17,338 nt of DNA from JBEKHI01 sp050012355 (GTDB lineage: Bacteria; Actinomycetota; Actinomycetes; Streptosporangiales; Streptosporangiaceae), in assembly GCA_050012355.1 (NCBI GenBank), contig JBEKHI010000242.1, forward strand, positions 1 to 17,338. Direction: 5' to 3'. Below are positions 6,888 to 14,863 of the stretch, piece after piece. Each line of letters opens with the position of its first letter. Position 1 is the first letter of the stretch. The position numbers and the translations under genes are program-made. The notes beneath the pieces were generated by a model. The model searched no databases, was not told the origin of the DNA, and saw only the letters and a list, made by a program, of their open reading frames with translations.

Positions 6888-7651
6888 GGAACCAGGTCGC
6901 GGACAATTGCCTGGACCACCTCGCGCTCGGCCTCGCCGCCGAAAAAGTGGCCGGCCTTCACGATGTCAAGGCCGAAAGAGCCCGTGGTCTCGGCCCGCCA
7001 GTCGGCCACCTGCTCCGGTGGAGAGGTGAAGTCGTCGGTGCCGGCGAACGCGTGAACTGGAATGTCCAGCGGGACGGCCGGTACGAAGCCGTGCGTGCTC
7101 AGCACGTCCAGGTCCGCCCGCAGCGTCGGGATGAAGGCCCGCAGAAGCTCGGGCACGGCCAGGAACTCCGGCGGCGTGCCGCCCATCTGACGCAGGTAGC
7201 CCTCGAGACCTTCCGGGTGGTCATCCCACTCCCACACGCCGTTGTCATGGCAAGGCGCCACGCTAGAAGCGACAAACAGCGCGCGGGGCGGTGGCATTGA
7301 ACGGACTCGCAGGGCGTGCGCGAAAGCCCAGGCCACGCGCGCGCCCATGCTGACGCCGTAACAGGCGAACGGCCGGTCCAGCAGTGGCTTGGCCACCTCG
7401 ACCAGCTCGTCCACCAGCGGCCCCATCCGGTCGAACGCCGGCTCACGGAACCGGTCGGCGCGGCCAGGCAGTTGAACGGCGATCGTCTCAACGGACTCCG
7501 GTAGCAGCCGTGCCCACGGCCGGAACATCGCCGCGCTGCCCCCAGCGTGGTGGAAACACAGCAGCCTGACGTCTTCGCGCTGGGTATGGGCACCGAATCT
7601 CTTGAACCAGCGCCGCCCCAGGTCCGGCGCTGCCGGGCCGACTACCGTCAT
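6884..7651 (-). CDS. Type II thioesterase (alpha/beta hydrolase)
   Basis: A 255-residue stand-alone thioesterase of the NRPS/PKS editing type. The family features are the CFHHAGGSA oxyanion segment at 32-40, QLPGRADR at 60-67, the nucleophile motif GVSMG with S101, an acidic residue in AGTDD (D206/D207), and the catalytic histidine in KAGHFFGG (H235). Such enzymes hydrolyse stalled or mis-primed acyl groups from carrier domains. Neither NRPS here shows a terminal thioesterase within the window, so it could also take part in product release, but that is speculative. The ATG at 7651 is chosen because it overlaps the MbtH stop codon (ATGA), implying translational coupling; an open frame extends further upstream but has no homology and would run through MbtH. 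It is the second gene of a two-gene minus-strand operon. Confidence 0.93.
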   Translation of the reverse strand: MTVVGPAAPDLGRRWFKRFGAHTQREDVRLLCFHHAGGSAAMFRPWARLLPESVETIAVQLPGRADRFREPAFDRMGPLVDELVEVAKPLLDRPFACYGVSMGARVAWAFAHALRVRSMPPPRALFVASSVAPCHDNGVWEWDDHPEGLEGYLRQMGGTPPEFLAVPELLRAFIPTLRADLDVLSTHGFVPAVPLDIPVHAFAGTDDFTSPPEQVADWRAETTGSFGLDIVKAGHFFGGEAEREVVQAIVRDLVP

Positions 7652-7863
7652 CCGGCCGTAGTTCCGGTAACCCGGCGCGCGCTGCGCGGACGGATGTCGG
7701 TCCAGTTCGCCTCGACATAGTCGAGGCACTCCTGGCGGCCGGCTGGCCCGTGAGCGGGGTTCCAGCCGGCCGGGACGGCCATCGTCGCCGGCCACAGCGA
7801 ATGCTGATCCTCGTCGTTAACGAGCACCACGAAGACACCATCGGGATCATCGAGCATGTTCAT
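7648..7863 (-). CDS. MbtH-like NRPS chaperone
   Basis: A 71-residue MbtH-family protein. The hallmarks are all present: DDPDGVFVVLVNDEDQHSLW at 5-24 and the NWTDIRPRS signature at 53-61, with the conserved tryptophans W24, W34 and W54. MbtH proteins bind the core subdomain of adenylation domains and are needed for solubility or activity of many of them. The obvious partner is the intact adenylation domain of the NRPS at 9135-13793. ATG 7863 is preceded by TAGCTT and a 7-nt spacer, with no Shine-Dalgarno sequence; a second ATG two codons in is an alternative. Its stop codon overlaps the thioesterase start by 4 nt. Confidence 0.95.
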   Translation of the reverse strand: MNMLDDPDGVFVVLVNDEDQHSLWPATMAVPAGWNPAHGPAGRQECLDYVEANWTDIRPRSARRVTGTTAG

Positions 7864-8005
7864 GCCAGCGAAGCTAGCCCCGCGGCCGCGCACTACCCCG
7901 TCCCGGCTTCACGTGACATCGCCGCGTACTGCTGGCCCCATAGCGTGGCAAGGGCAGTGCCGCTCGGTACGCGACGCCTCGTGAGACGGGACGGAACCTC
8001 CGAAC
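7864..8005. promoter_or_regulatory. Divergent promoter region between mbtH and the capreomycidine-synthase operon
   Basis: This 142-bp gap must drive the minus-strand mbtH-thioesterase pair and the plus-strand run starting at 8006. It contains a TCACGT...ATCGCCGCGT element at 7909-7927 that resembles 3324-3341 in the other NRPS promoter region, and CACGTG at its core. TAGCGT at 7941-7946 is a possible plus-strand -10, which would give a leader of roughly 50 nt. No regulator can be named. Confidence 0.4.
7871..7876 (-). promoter_or_regulatory. Putative -10 hexamer (TAGCTT) for a leaderless mbtH-thioesterase mRNA
   Basis: On the minus strand TAGCTT is followed by 7 nt (CGCTGGC) and then the MbtH ATG at 7863, with no ribosome site. 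It repeats the spacing found before the left NRPS and the hydroxylase. No clear -35 box is seen. Confidence 0.5.
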
Positions 8006-9142
8006 ATGGACATCGCCATCGCGAAGCTCGAAGCCTGGATGCGCGACTACTACCACTTGGCCCGCTACGACATCGGCTCCAGCGGCGTCAGGGATCTGAC
8101 GATGGCCGAACTGCGAGCACTGTGCGGCTTTGACCTGGCCGAGCTGGACGCGATGATCTTCCACGACAGCGAGAGCTACGGCGGCACCCGGCTGCGCACC
8201 GCGCTGGCCGAGCGCTGGACCGGTGGCGATGTGGACCGGATGATGGTCACCCACGGCTCCAGCGAGGCCATCTACCTCGTCGCGCATCTGGCGGTCGAAC
8301 CCGGCGACGAGATCGTCGTCGTGGATCCCGCCTACCAGCAGCTCTATGACATCGCCGCCTGGCGCGGGTGCCGGATCACCCGGTGGCCGCTGGATACGAC
8401 CAGCGGATTCAGTGTCGACCTGGAGCGGCTGCGGGAGCTGGCGCGCGGTCGGCCCCGGATGATCGTCGTGAACTTCCCGCACAACCCCACCGGCGTGTCC
8501 ATCACCCCCGAGCAGCAGAAGGAACTCGTCGCGATCGCCGCTGAGTCGGACGCCTGGCTGGTCTGGGACCACGCCTTCGGCGAACTGACCTACGCCACGG
8601 ACCCGCTGCCGCTCCCGAACGCCTGGTACGACAAGTGCATCGCGCATGGCACGTTCTCCAAGAGCTACGGCCTGGCCGGTCTGCGCGTCGGCTGGTGCGT
8701 GGCGCCCCCGCCCCTGCTCGCGCGGATGGCGTTGCTGCGAGACTACATCGCCCTTTACGTCTCACCGGTTCTGGAATTCTTCGCCGAGCACGCGGTCCGC
8801 AACGCGGACACGATCGTGGCGATGCAGCGTGAGCACGCGGCGAGCCAGCTGCGCCTGCTGACCGAATGGGCACAAGCCCATCCTGGATTGGTGCGCCTGC
8901 GGCCACCCGACGGCGGTGTGACCGCCTTCGTCGAGCTACTGAACCAGCCTGACGTCGAGCGCACCTGCCGGCGCCTGGCGGCGGAGCACAAGGTCCTGAT
9001 CGTGCCCGGCATGTGCTTCGGCGACTCCTACCAGTCGTATGTGCGCCTCGGCTTTGGCGGCACCGCCGCCGAGCTGACCGCCGGGCTTTCCCTGCTGGAA
9101 CGAGTACTGCGTGAAGACGCGAGGACGGTGACCAATGGCTGA
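8006..9142 (+). CDS. VioD/OrfR-like capreomycidine synthase (PLP-dependent cyclase)
   Basis: A 378-residue aminotransferase-fold enzyme resembling the VioD (viomycin) and OrfR (streptothricin) group. Telling features are the N-terminal WMRDYY (11-16) and YDIGSSGV (21-28), HDSESYGG at 53-60 and THGSSEA at 82-88; general PLP motifs are HNPTG at 159-163, D188 (LVWDHAF) and Schiff-base K219 in GTFSKSYGLAGLRVGW. Family members do not transaminate: they eliminate the hydroxyl of 3-hydroxyarginine and let the guanidino group add back, closing the six-membered ring of capreomycidine. The VioC-like enzyme at 4604-5584 would supply the substrate. A weaker alternative is a related cyclase acting on another hydroxyarginine, for example one derived from the MppP-like product. 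The gene overlaps the downstream NRPS start by 8 nt, which ties this residue to that NRPS. Start at ATG 8006 fits the family N-terminus. Confidence 0.88.
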   Translation: MDIAIAKLEAWMRDYYHLARYDIGSSGVRDLTMAELRALCGFDLAELDAMIFHDSESYGGTRLRTALAERWTGGDVDRMMVTHGSSEAIYLVAHLAVEPGDEIVVVDPAYQQLYDIAAWRGCRITRWPLDTTSGFSVDLERLRELARGRPRMIVVNFPHNPTGVSITPEQQKELVAIAAESDAWLVWDHAFGELTYATDPLPLPNAWYDKCIAHGTFSKSYGLAGLRVGWCVAPPPLLARMALLRDYIALYVSPVLEFFAEHAVRNADTIVAMQREHAASQLRLLTEWAQAHPGLVRLRPPDGGVTAFVELLNQPDVERTCRRLAAEHKVLIVPGMCFGDSYQSYVRLGFGGTAAELTAGLSLLERVLREDARTVTNG

Positions 9143-12100
9143 CCTGCAGAGCCGAATCGCGGCGTTGCCACCTGAGAAGCGAGCACTGCTCGAGAAGCGC
9201 CTCGCGGACATGGCCGCCGCGCGCGGGCCCGCACCGAACGACCAGATCAGACCGCGCGACCGCGCCAAGCCCACCCCGTTGGCGGTCCAGCAGGAACGCG
9301 AGTGGGCCATCAGCCGCTTCCGGCAGGCGAACAACATCCCCGGCGCGTTCCGGGTAGAGGGCGCCCTGGATCTGGCCTTGCTCAGCCAGGTTCTCACCGA
9401 GGTCACTGAGCGTCATGAGGTGCTGCGCTCGACGGTGGAGGTCCAGTCCGACGGCCGCCGCGTCCAGGTCGTGCACCCGGTCACGCCGGTGCCGACGCCG
9501 GTCGACGACCTGTCAGACCTTTCCGCGCCGGAGCAGCGCACGGAGTTCCTGCGGCGATGGCGCGAGGAGGTCGTCAAGCCCTTCGACCCCGCGCAGCACC
9601 AGCGATTGCGCGCGTCGCTTCTACGGGTGTCCGCGGATACCCACGTCGTGCTGATCACCACCGACCACGCCGCCGCCGACTTGGTGTCGGTCGCGTTGCT
9701 CGTGCAGGAGTTCGCAGCGCTATACGCGATGCGGCTTAACGGCGGGGAGAGCCTGCCGCCGCTTCCGATCCAGTACGGCGACTTCGCGGCCTGGCAGCGT
9801 GAATTCGGCCAGGACCGGCACACCGCCGAACTCGAGCACTGGAAACGGGTGCTCGATGGCATCACCGGACGCCTGGCGCTGCCCGGCGACCGTCCGTACC
9901 CGGCCCGGCCGACGTTCGCCGGTGATGTGCACTACCAGCAGCTCGACCCCGATCTCGCCGCCGAGCTGCGCAGGTTCGCCGAGGCCGAGAAGGTGTCGCT
10001 GGGCGTGGTGCTGCTGGCCGTCCTGGCCGTCATGCTCAACCGCTATCTCGGGCAGGACGACCTGGTCATCGGCGAGATCGTCTCGGGCCGCAACCGGCCG
10101 GAAATCGAGCGGCTGATCGGGTGCTTCGTCACCGCGCTGCCACTGCGCATCAAGGTGCACGAGGAGCAGACCCTGCGCGAAGTGCTGCGCACCGCCCGCG
10201 ACACCGTCGTCATCGCCTATGACCACCAGGACCTGCCGCTGGATCGTCTCATCGGGGAGCTTGGCCTCGGCTACGAGGCCTCACAGACCTCACTCACCGA
10301 CATGTGGCTGGACGTCCGCACTCCGGAGAGCACGCTGGAAATCCCGGGCCTGCGGATCAGCGCGGAGCCGGTCGAGATCAACAGGACCGCGGCGCCGCTC
10401 ACTCTGGATCTGAATCCGGGCGCCGACAACATGGAGCTGCAGTGGCTCTATATGACAGAGATGTTCGACGCCGAGACCGTGGTCCTGCTGGCCGAACAGT
10501 TCCTGCGGACGCTGCGTCAGCTGGTCGTGTCGCCGGACCTTACGGTCGGCCAGGTCCGGTTGGCGGTGACCACCGGCCCGGCCGCGGCGGTCACCCGTGC
10601 ATCCGGGAGCGGCGACCCGTCTTTTGTGGAGCTGTTCCAGCGCCGGGCGGCGCTGGCACCCCACGAGCCGGCGGTGCTGCGGGACGGTACCGCGACCAGC
10701 TTCGCGGAGTTGAACCGGGCGGCGAACCGCCTCGCGCGCCGTCTGCGATCGCTGGGAGTCGGGCCGGAGACGCCGGTCGGCATCCTGGTGGACCGGTCGG
10801 TCGATCTCCCGACGGCGATCCTCGCCGTGCTCAAGGCCGGAGGCGTGTTCGTGCCCTTGGACCCGGCCTACCCGGCCGAGCGGCTGGCGTTCATCCTGGC
10901 CGACGCGGGCGCGCGGGTGCTGGTCACGCAGCAGCGGCTGGCGGCGGCGCTGGCCGATGCGAACGTGACCGTCCCGGAGCACGTCGTGGTGCTGGACGGG
11001 CCGCGGCCCGAGGCGGTGGCGGACACTGACCTGCCGGACCTGCCGTCGGGCGCGCAGGCAGCGTATGTCATCTACACCTCGGGCTCGACCGGGCGCCCGA
11101 AGGGCGCGGTGCTCGAACACCGGTCGCTGGCAGTTTTCGCCGCCGACATCGCCGCCCGGCTGGGCCTGGGGGCTGGCGACCGGTTCCTGCAGTTCGCCTC
11201 CCCCGGCTTCGACGTGATCATCGAGGAGTTGTTCCCGACCTGGCTCGCCGGAGGAGCGGTGGTGATCCCGGCCGGGCACATCATCAGCGGCGGAGTCAAC
11301 CTGGCCGAGCTGGCCGAGCAGCAGCGGATCACGGTGATGGAGCTTCCCACCGCGTACTGGCACGAGTGGGTGCGCGAGCTTGACCGCACCGGCCAGGTGC
11401 TGCCGGACTGCCTGCGTCTGGTGATCATCGGCGGCGAGCGAGTGCTGCCGGAACGGATCGCGCTCTGGCGCCGCCTGCGGGTGCCCTTGATGCACGTGTA
11501 CGGGCTCACCGAGACCACCTGCTCTTCCACTTTCCACCGGCTGGACCCGGGCAGCCCCGACCAGGCCTGGCAGGCGGTTAACCTGCCGATCGGCACTCCG
11601 ATCCCGTCAGCCGACCTGCGGATCCTGGGTGACCGGCTGCAACCCATGCCCCTCGGCGCGATTGGCGAGCTGTATATCGGCGGGGTCAGCCTGGCCCGCG
11701 GCTATCTGGGCCGGCCCGGGCTGACCGCGCAGCGGTTCGTCCCCGACCCGGACCAGCCGGGGCAGCGCCTCTACCGCACTGGCGACCTGGTACGGCAACG
11801 CCCAGGCGGGGAGCTCGAGTTCATTTCCCGTGTCGACACCCAGATCAAGGTCCGCGGTTTCCGGGTGGAGCCCACCGAGATCGAGTCAGTGCTGGCCCGG
11901 CACGAGAACGTGGCCGAAGCAGTGGTGGCGTTGTTCGAGCCATCCCCCGGCGACCGGCGCCTAGCCGCTTACCTGGTCCCGGCGCCCGGCACGACGCTTC
12001 CTGGCCCCGCCGAGCTGCGCGGCTTCCTGGAGCGAGAGCTCCCCGCCTATATGATCCCGGCGGCGTTCGTGGTACTCGACAGGCTCCCGCTGAACGCCAA

Positions 12101-13793
12101 CGGCAAGGTCGACCGGGACAAGCTTCCAGTCCCCGACGGGGTGCGGTCCGATGCGGACCAGGAATACACGGCGCCGGAGAACCCGGTACAGCGGCAGCTG
12201 GCCGACATCGTCGCGGCGGTCGTCGGGCTGGAACGGGTCGGCGTGCACGACAACTTCTTCGAGATCGGCGGTGACTCGATCCTGGCTATCCAGATCGTCG
12301 CCCGCGCCCAAGACGCCGGACTGCGCCTGTCACCGTACGACATTTTCGTCAACCCCACCGTCGCGGCCCTGGCCGACGTGGCGGCAGCGGGACCGGCCGT
12401 CGACGCCGACCAGGGCGATGTGTCAGGCCCGGTTCCGGTGGCGCCGACGCAGTGGCCATTCACCATGGCCGGCCACCCCGACCCGGCGTACTTCAACCAC
12501 TCAATACTGCTCGAACTGGCTGCCCCGGCCGACCCGGGCCTGCTGGGCCAGGCCATCGGCCAACTGCTCGTCCACCACGATGGGCTGCGGCAACGGATCC
12601 TGCTCGCGGGCGAGCGGACCCGTATCCGCATCGCCCCCAGCGGGGATGCCGCGCCGTTCGAAACCCATGACCTGACCGGTCTGGCCGAGGCCGACCAGGA
12701 CCGGCGTATGGCGGAACTCGCCGAAACCCGGCAGCGTGGCCTGAACCTCTCGGTCGGGCCGCTGATCCGCGCGGTCCACATCCGGCTCGGCGCACAGCGC
12801 CCGGACAGGCTGGCCTTGGTCGTGCACCGGATGGCCGCCGACATCCCGTCGCTGCAGATCCTGCTGGCCGACCTGGAAACGATGATCGTGCAGCTGGCCT
12901 CGGGTGAGCAGATCACCTTGCCGCCCAAGACCACGTCCTGGCAGTCCTGGACCCGCAAGCTCACCGCCCGGGCCGCCGCCCCCGCTGTTCAGGACCAGCG
13001 TGCGTACTGGACAGCGGCGGTCGGCCCGGCCGCGGCCACGCCGATCCCAGCCGAGGACACGGTCGCCGGTGCGACGACGGTCGACGTGCGGCTCGACGCG
13101 GCGCGGACCGCCGATCTGCTCAAGGCCGCTCCGGCCGTGCTGAGCTGCGGTACCGAGGAGCTGCTGCTGACCGCGCTGGCCAGGGCTCTCACCGCCGTTG
13201 GCGGTGCGTCCAGGCACGTGATCGACTACCGGCGCCATGACCGGGTGGCGATCTTCGAGGAAGCCGATCTGACGCGCACGGTCGGCCCCTTCACCCGCGT
13301 GCATCCCCTGGCGCTGGCCAGCGATCCCCAGGCCACCCCGGACACGACTTTGCGGTCGGTCAAGGAAACGGTGCGGGCCGTCCCCGAAGGCGGCATCGCC
13401 TGGCAGTTGCTGAGCCAAGGCCGCGAACCCATGCCCGCCGACCCGGCGGAGCTCGTTTTCGACTACCGGCCGCCCCTGAGCCAGCCCGCCACCGGCGTGT
13501 TCGTCGTCACCGACTCGGCCTTCGGCACCGACGAGGCCGGCACCACCCGGCGCGGACACGCGCTTGAGGTGCGGGCAAGCCTCGTCGAGGGCGAGTTCAC
13601 CATCTCGTGGCGCCACGACCAGAACCGCCACCAGACCTCGACCGTGGAGCTTATGGCGGCCGGCTTTATCAGCGAGCTGACAGCGCTGCTTGACCTCAGC
13701 CGCACCGGGCCGGACGGCTTGGTCTCGCCGTCGGATTTCCCGCTGGCGCGCGTGGACCAATCGCAGCTCGACGACCTGATGAAGCGCTTCTAG
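9135..13793 (+). CDS. NRPS, C-A-T followed by an inactive-looking epimerase-type (E/X-like) domain
   Basis: 1552 residues, complete, with no thioesterase. A condensation domain at about 45-480 has DHAAADL at 177-183 in place of HHxxxDG; the second, catalytic histidine (H178) and D182 remain. The adenylation domain at about 495-1000 has all core motifs: YTSGSTGRPKG at 647-657, YGLTETT at 789-795, YRTGD at 880-884 and A10 NGK with K991. Pocket residues read by alignment to GrsA are D693, V694, E697, E736, I764, G766, V788, C796, S797 and K991. These match the known ornithine code at D-V-x-E-I-G and place two acids in the pocket, fitting a basic substrate such as capreomycidine or another arginine derivative (inference). 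The carrier domain has GGDSI with S1048. The terminal domain (about 1100-1545) has epimerase features (LPPKTTSWQ, DLTRTVGPFT), but the catalytic histidine is R1232 and the catalytic glutamate R1366. ATG 9135 overlaps the upstream gene by 8 nt. Confidence 0.95.
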   Translation: MADLQSRIAALPPEKRALLEKRLADMAAARGPAPNDQIRPRDRAKPTPLAVQQEREWAISRFRQANNIPGAFRVEGALDLALLSQVLTEVTERHEVLRSTVEVQSDGRRVQVVHPVTPVPTPVDDLSDLSAPEQRTEFLRRWREEVVKPFDPAQHQRLRASLLRVSADTHVVLITTDHAAADLVSVALLVQEFAALYAMRLNGGESLPPLPIQYGDFAAWQREFGQDRHTAELEHWKRVLDGITGRLALPGDRPYPARPTFAGDVHYQQLDPDLAAELRRFAEAEKVSLGVVLLAVLAVMLNRYLGQDDLVIGEIVSGRNRPEIERLIGCFVTALPLRIKVHEEQTLREVLRTARDTVVIAYDHQDLPLDRLIGELGLGYEASQTSLTDMWLDVRTPESTLEIPGLRISAEPVEINRTAAPLTLDLNPGADNMELQWLYMTEMFDAETVVLLAEQFLRTLRQLVVSPDLTVGQVRLAVTTGPAAAVTRASGSGDPSFVELFQRRAALAPHEPAVLRDGTATSFAELNRAANRLARRLRSLGVGPETPVGILVDRSVDLPTAILAVLKAGGVFVPLDPAYPAERLAFILADAGARVLVTQQRLAAALADANVTVPEHVVVLDGPRPEAVADTDLPDLPSGAQAAYVIYTSGSTGRPKGAVLEHRSLAVFAADIAARLGLGAGDRFLQFASPGFDVIIEELFPTWLAGGAVVIPAGHIISGGVNLAELAEQQRITVMELPTAYWHEWVRELDRTGQVLPDCLRLVIIGGERVLPERIALWRRLRVPLMHVYGLTETTCSSTFHRLDPGSPDQAWQAVNLPIGTPIPSADLRILGDRLQPMPLGAIGELYIGGVSLARGYLGRPGLTAQRFVPDPDQPGQRLYRTGDLVRQRPGGELEFISRVDTQIKVRGFRVEPTEIESVLARHENVAEAVVALFEPSPGDRRLAAYLVPAPGTTLPGPAELRGFLERELPAYMIPAAFVVLDRLPLNANGKVDRDKLPVPDGVRSDADQEYTAPENPVQRQLADIVAAVVGLERVGVHDNFFEIGGDSILAIQIVARAQDAGLRLSPYDIFVNPTVAALADVAAAGPAVDADQGDVSGPVPVAPTQWPFTMAGHPDPAYFNHSILLELAAPADPGLLGQAIGQLLVHHDGLRQRILLAGERTRIRIAPSGDAAPFETHDLTGLAEADQDRRMAELAETRQRGLNLSVGPLIRAVHIRLGAQRPDRLALVVHRMAADIPSLQILLADLETMIVQLASGEQITLPPKTTSWQSWTRKLTARAAAPAVQDQRAYWTAAVGPAAATPIPAEDTVAGATTVDVRLDAARTADLLKAAPAVLSCGTEELLLTALARALTAVGGASRHVIDYRRHDRVAIFEEADLTRTVGPFTRVHPLALASDPQATPDTTLRSVKETVRAVPEGGIAWQLLSQGREPMPADPAELVFDYRPPLSQPATGVFVVTDSAFGTDEAGTTRRGHALEVRASLVEGEFTISWRHDQNRHQTSTVELMAAGFISELTALLDLSRTGPDGLVSPSDFPLARVDQSQLDDLMKRF

Positions 13794-13794
13794 C

Positions 13795-14835
13795 ATGGAA
13801 CTTAGCCTGTTCTTCTTCGCCGACAGCGGCGCGGCTGGCCACGACGGCTACCGCCTGCTGCTGGACAGCGCTCGTTTCGCCGACGAACGCGGATTCTGCG
13901 CGGTGTGGACACCGGAGCGCCACTTCCACACGTTCGGCGGCCTGTATCCGAACCCCGCGGTCACTGGCGCCGCCGTCGCCGCGACGACCAAACGCGTAGG
14001 CGTGCGCGCGGGCAGCGTCGTCGCACCGCTGCATCACCCAGCGCGGATCGCCGAGGAGTGGGCGGTCGTCGATAACCTGTCCCGCGGCCGGGTCGGCGTC
14101 TCGTTCGCCTCAGGCTGGCACGCCGTCGACTTCCTGTTGCGGCCGGAGAACTACGCGGACCGCAGGAACGCCCTCGTGGAGACGGTCGACGTGGTGCGCC
14201 GGCTGTGGCGGGGCGAGGAGGTCGAGTTCACCGACGGTGCCGACGAGAAGCAGTCCGTTCGGATCTTCCCTGCCCCGGTGCGGCCCGACCTCCCGGTCTG
14301 GCTCACCAGCGCCGGGTCGGCCGGGACCTTCCAGACCGCCGGGCGCCTGGGCACGGGGGTGCTCACGCACCTGCTCGGCCAGGACATCGACGCGCTGACC
14401 CGCAACATCGCCCTCTACCGACGGGAACTGGCCGACACGCACGGCGCTGCGGTCACACCGAATGTGGCCCTCATGCTGCACACTCTCCTAGGCACCGACC
14501 GGGACGTGGTCCGTGAGCAGGTTCGCGAACCATTCAGCGCTTACCTGCGCAGCTCGATCGACCTGATCGTCAAGACGTCCGGACTGCTGCCGCCTGGCTT
14601 CGACCCGAGCCGCCTGCCCGACCGCGACAAGGACTACCTGATCCGGCAGGCTTTCAACCGCTACTTCACCACTAGCGGCCTCTTCGGCACCGTCGATGAC
14701 GGTGCCGCGATGCTGGAGCGGCTGGCGGCGATCGGCGTCGACGAGGTGGCGTGCCTCATCGACTTCGGCGTACCGCCCGACGAAGTGCTAGCTTCGCTGG
14801 AACACCTGGACGAGCTGAGGCGACGGGTGCGCTAG
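13795..14835 (+). CDS. Luciferase-like FMN-dependent monooxygenase, MupA/Atu3640 type
   Basis: 346 residues with the bacterial-luciferase TIM-barrel pattern. WTPERHFHTFGGLYPNPAV at 38-56, GVSFASGWHAVDF at 101-113, the RPENYADRR segment that follows, and FPAPVRPDLPVWLTSAG are characteristic of the MupA/Atu3640 group. These flavin-dependent oxygenases occur in NRPS/PKS clusters, often embedded in the synthetase itself. Here the enzyme is free-standing, but its ATG comes one base after the NRPS stop codon, so the two are surely co-translated. Likely substrate: an aminoacyl or peptidyl group on the adjacent carrier domain; the reaction (C- or N-hydroxylation) cannot be told from sequence. The family's exact chemistry is poorly defined in general. 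The ribosome site is weak, consistent with coupling. It is the last gene of the plus-strand operon and converges on the P450 gene 30 nt away. Confidence 0.9.
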   Translation: MELSLFFFADSGAAGHDGYRLLLDSARFADERGFCAVWTPERHFHTFGGLYPNPAVTGAAVAATTKRVGVRAGSVVAPLHHPARIAEEWAVVDNLSRGRVGVSFASGWHAVDFLLRPENYADRRNALVETVDVVRRLWRGEEVEFTDGADEKQSVRIFPAPVRPDLPVWLTSAGSAGTFQTAGRLGTGVLTHLLGQDIDALTRNIALYRRELADTHGAAVTPNVALMLHTLLGTDRDVVREQVREPFSAYLRSSIDLIVKTSGLLPPGFDPSRLPDRDKDYLIRQAFNRYFTTSGLFGTVDDGAAMLERLAAIGVDEVACLIDFGVPPDEVLASLEHLDELRRRVR

Positions 14836-14863
14836 CACACCAGGACCGCCCGGCCGCAAAGCC

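Noticed and set aside
12501..13796. Open minus-strand frame (431 codons) opposite the NRPS terminal domain
   Set aside because: It lies wholly antisense to the E-like domain and has no recognisable motif; high GC makes such frames common.
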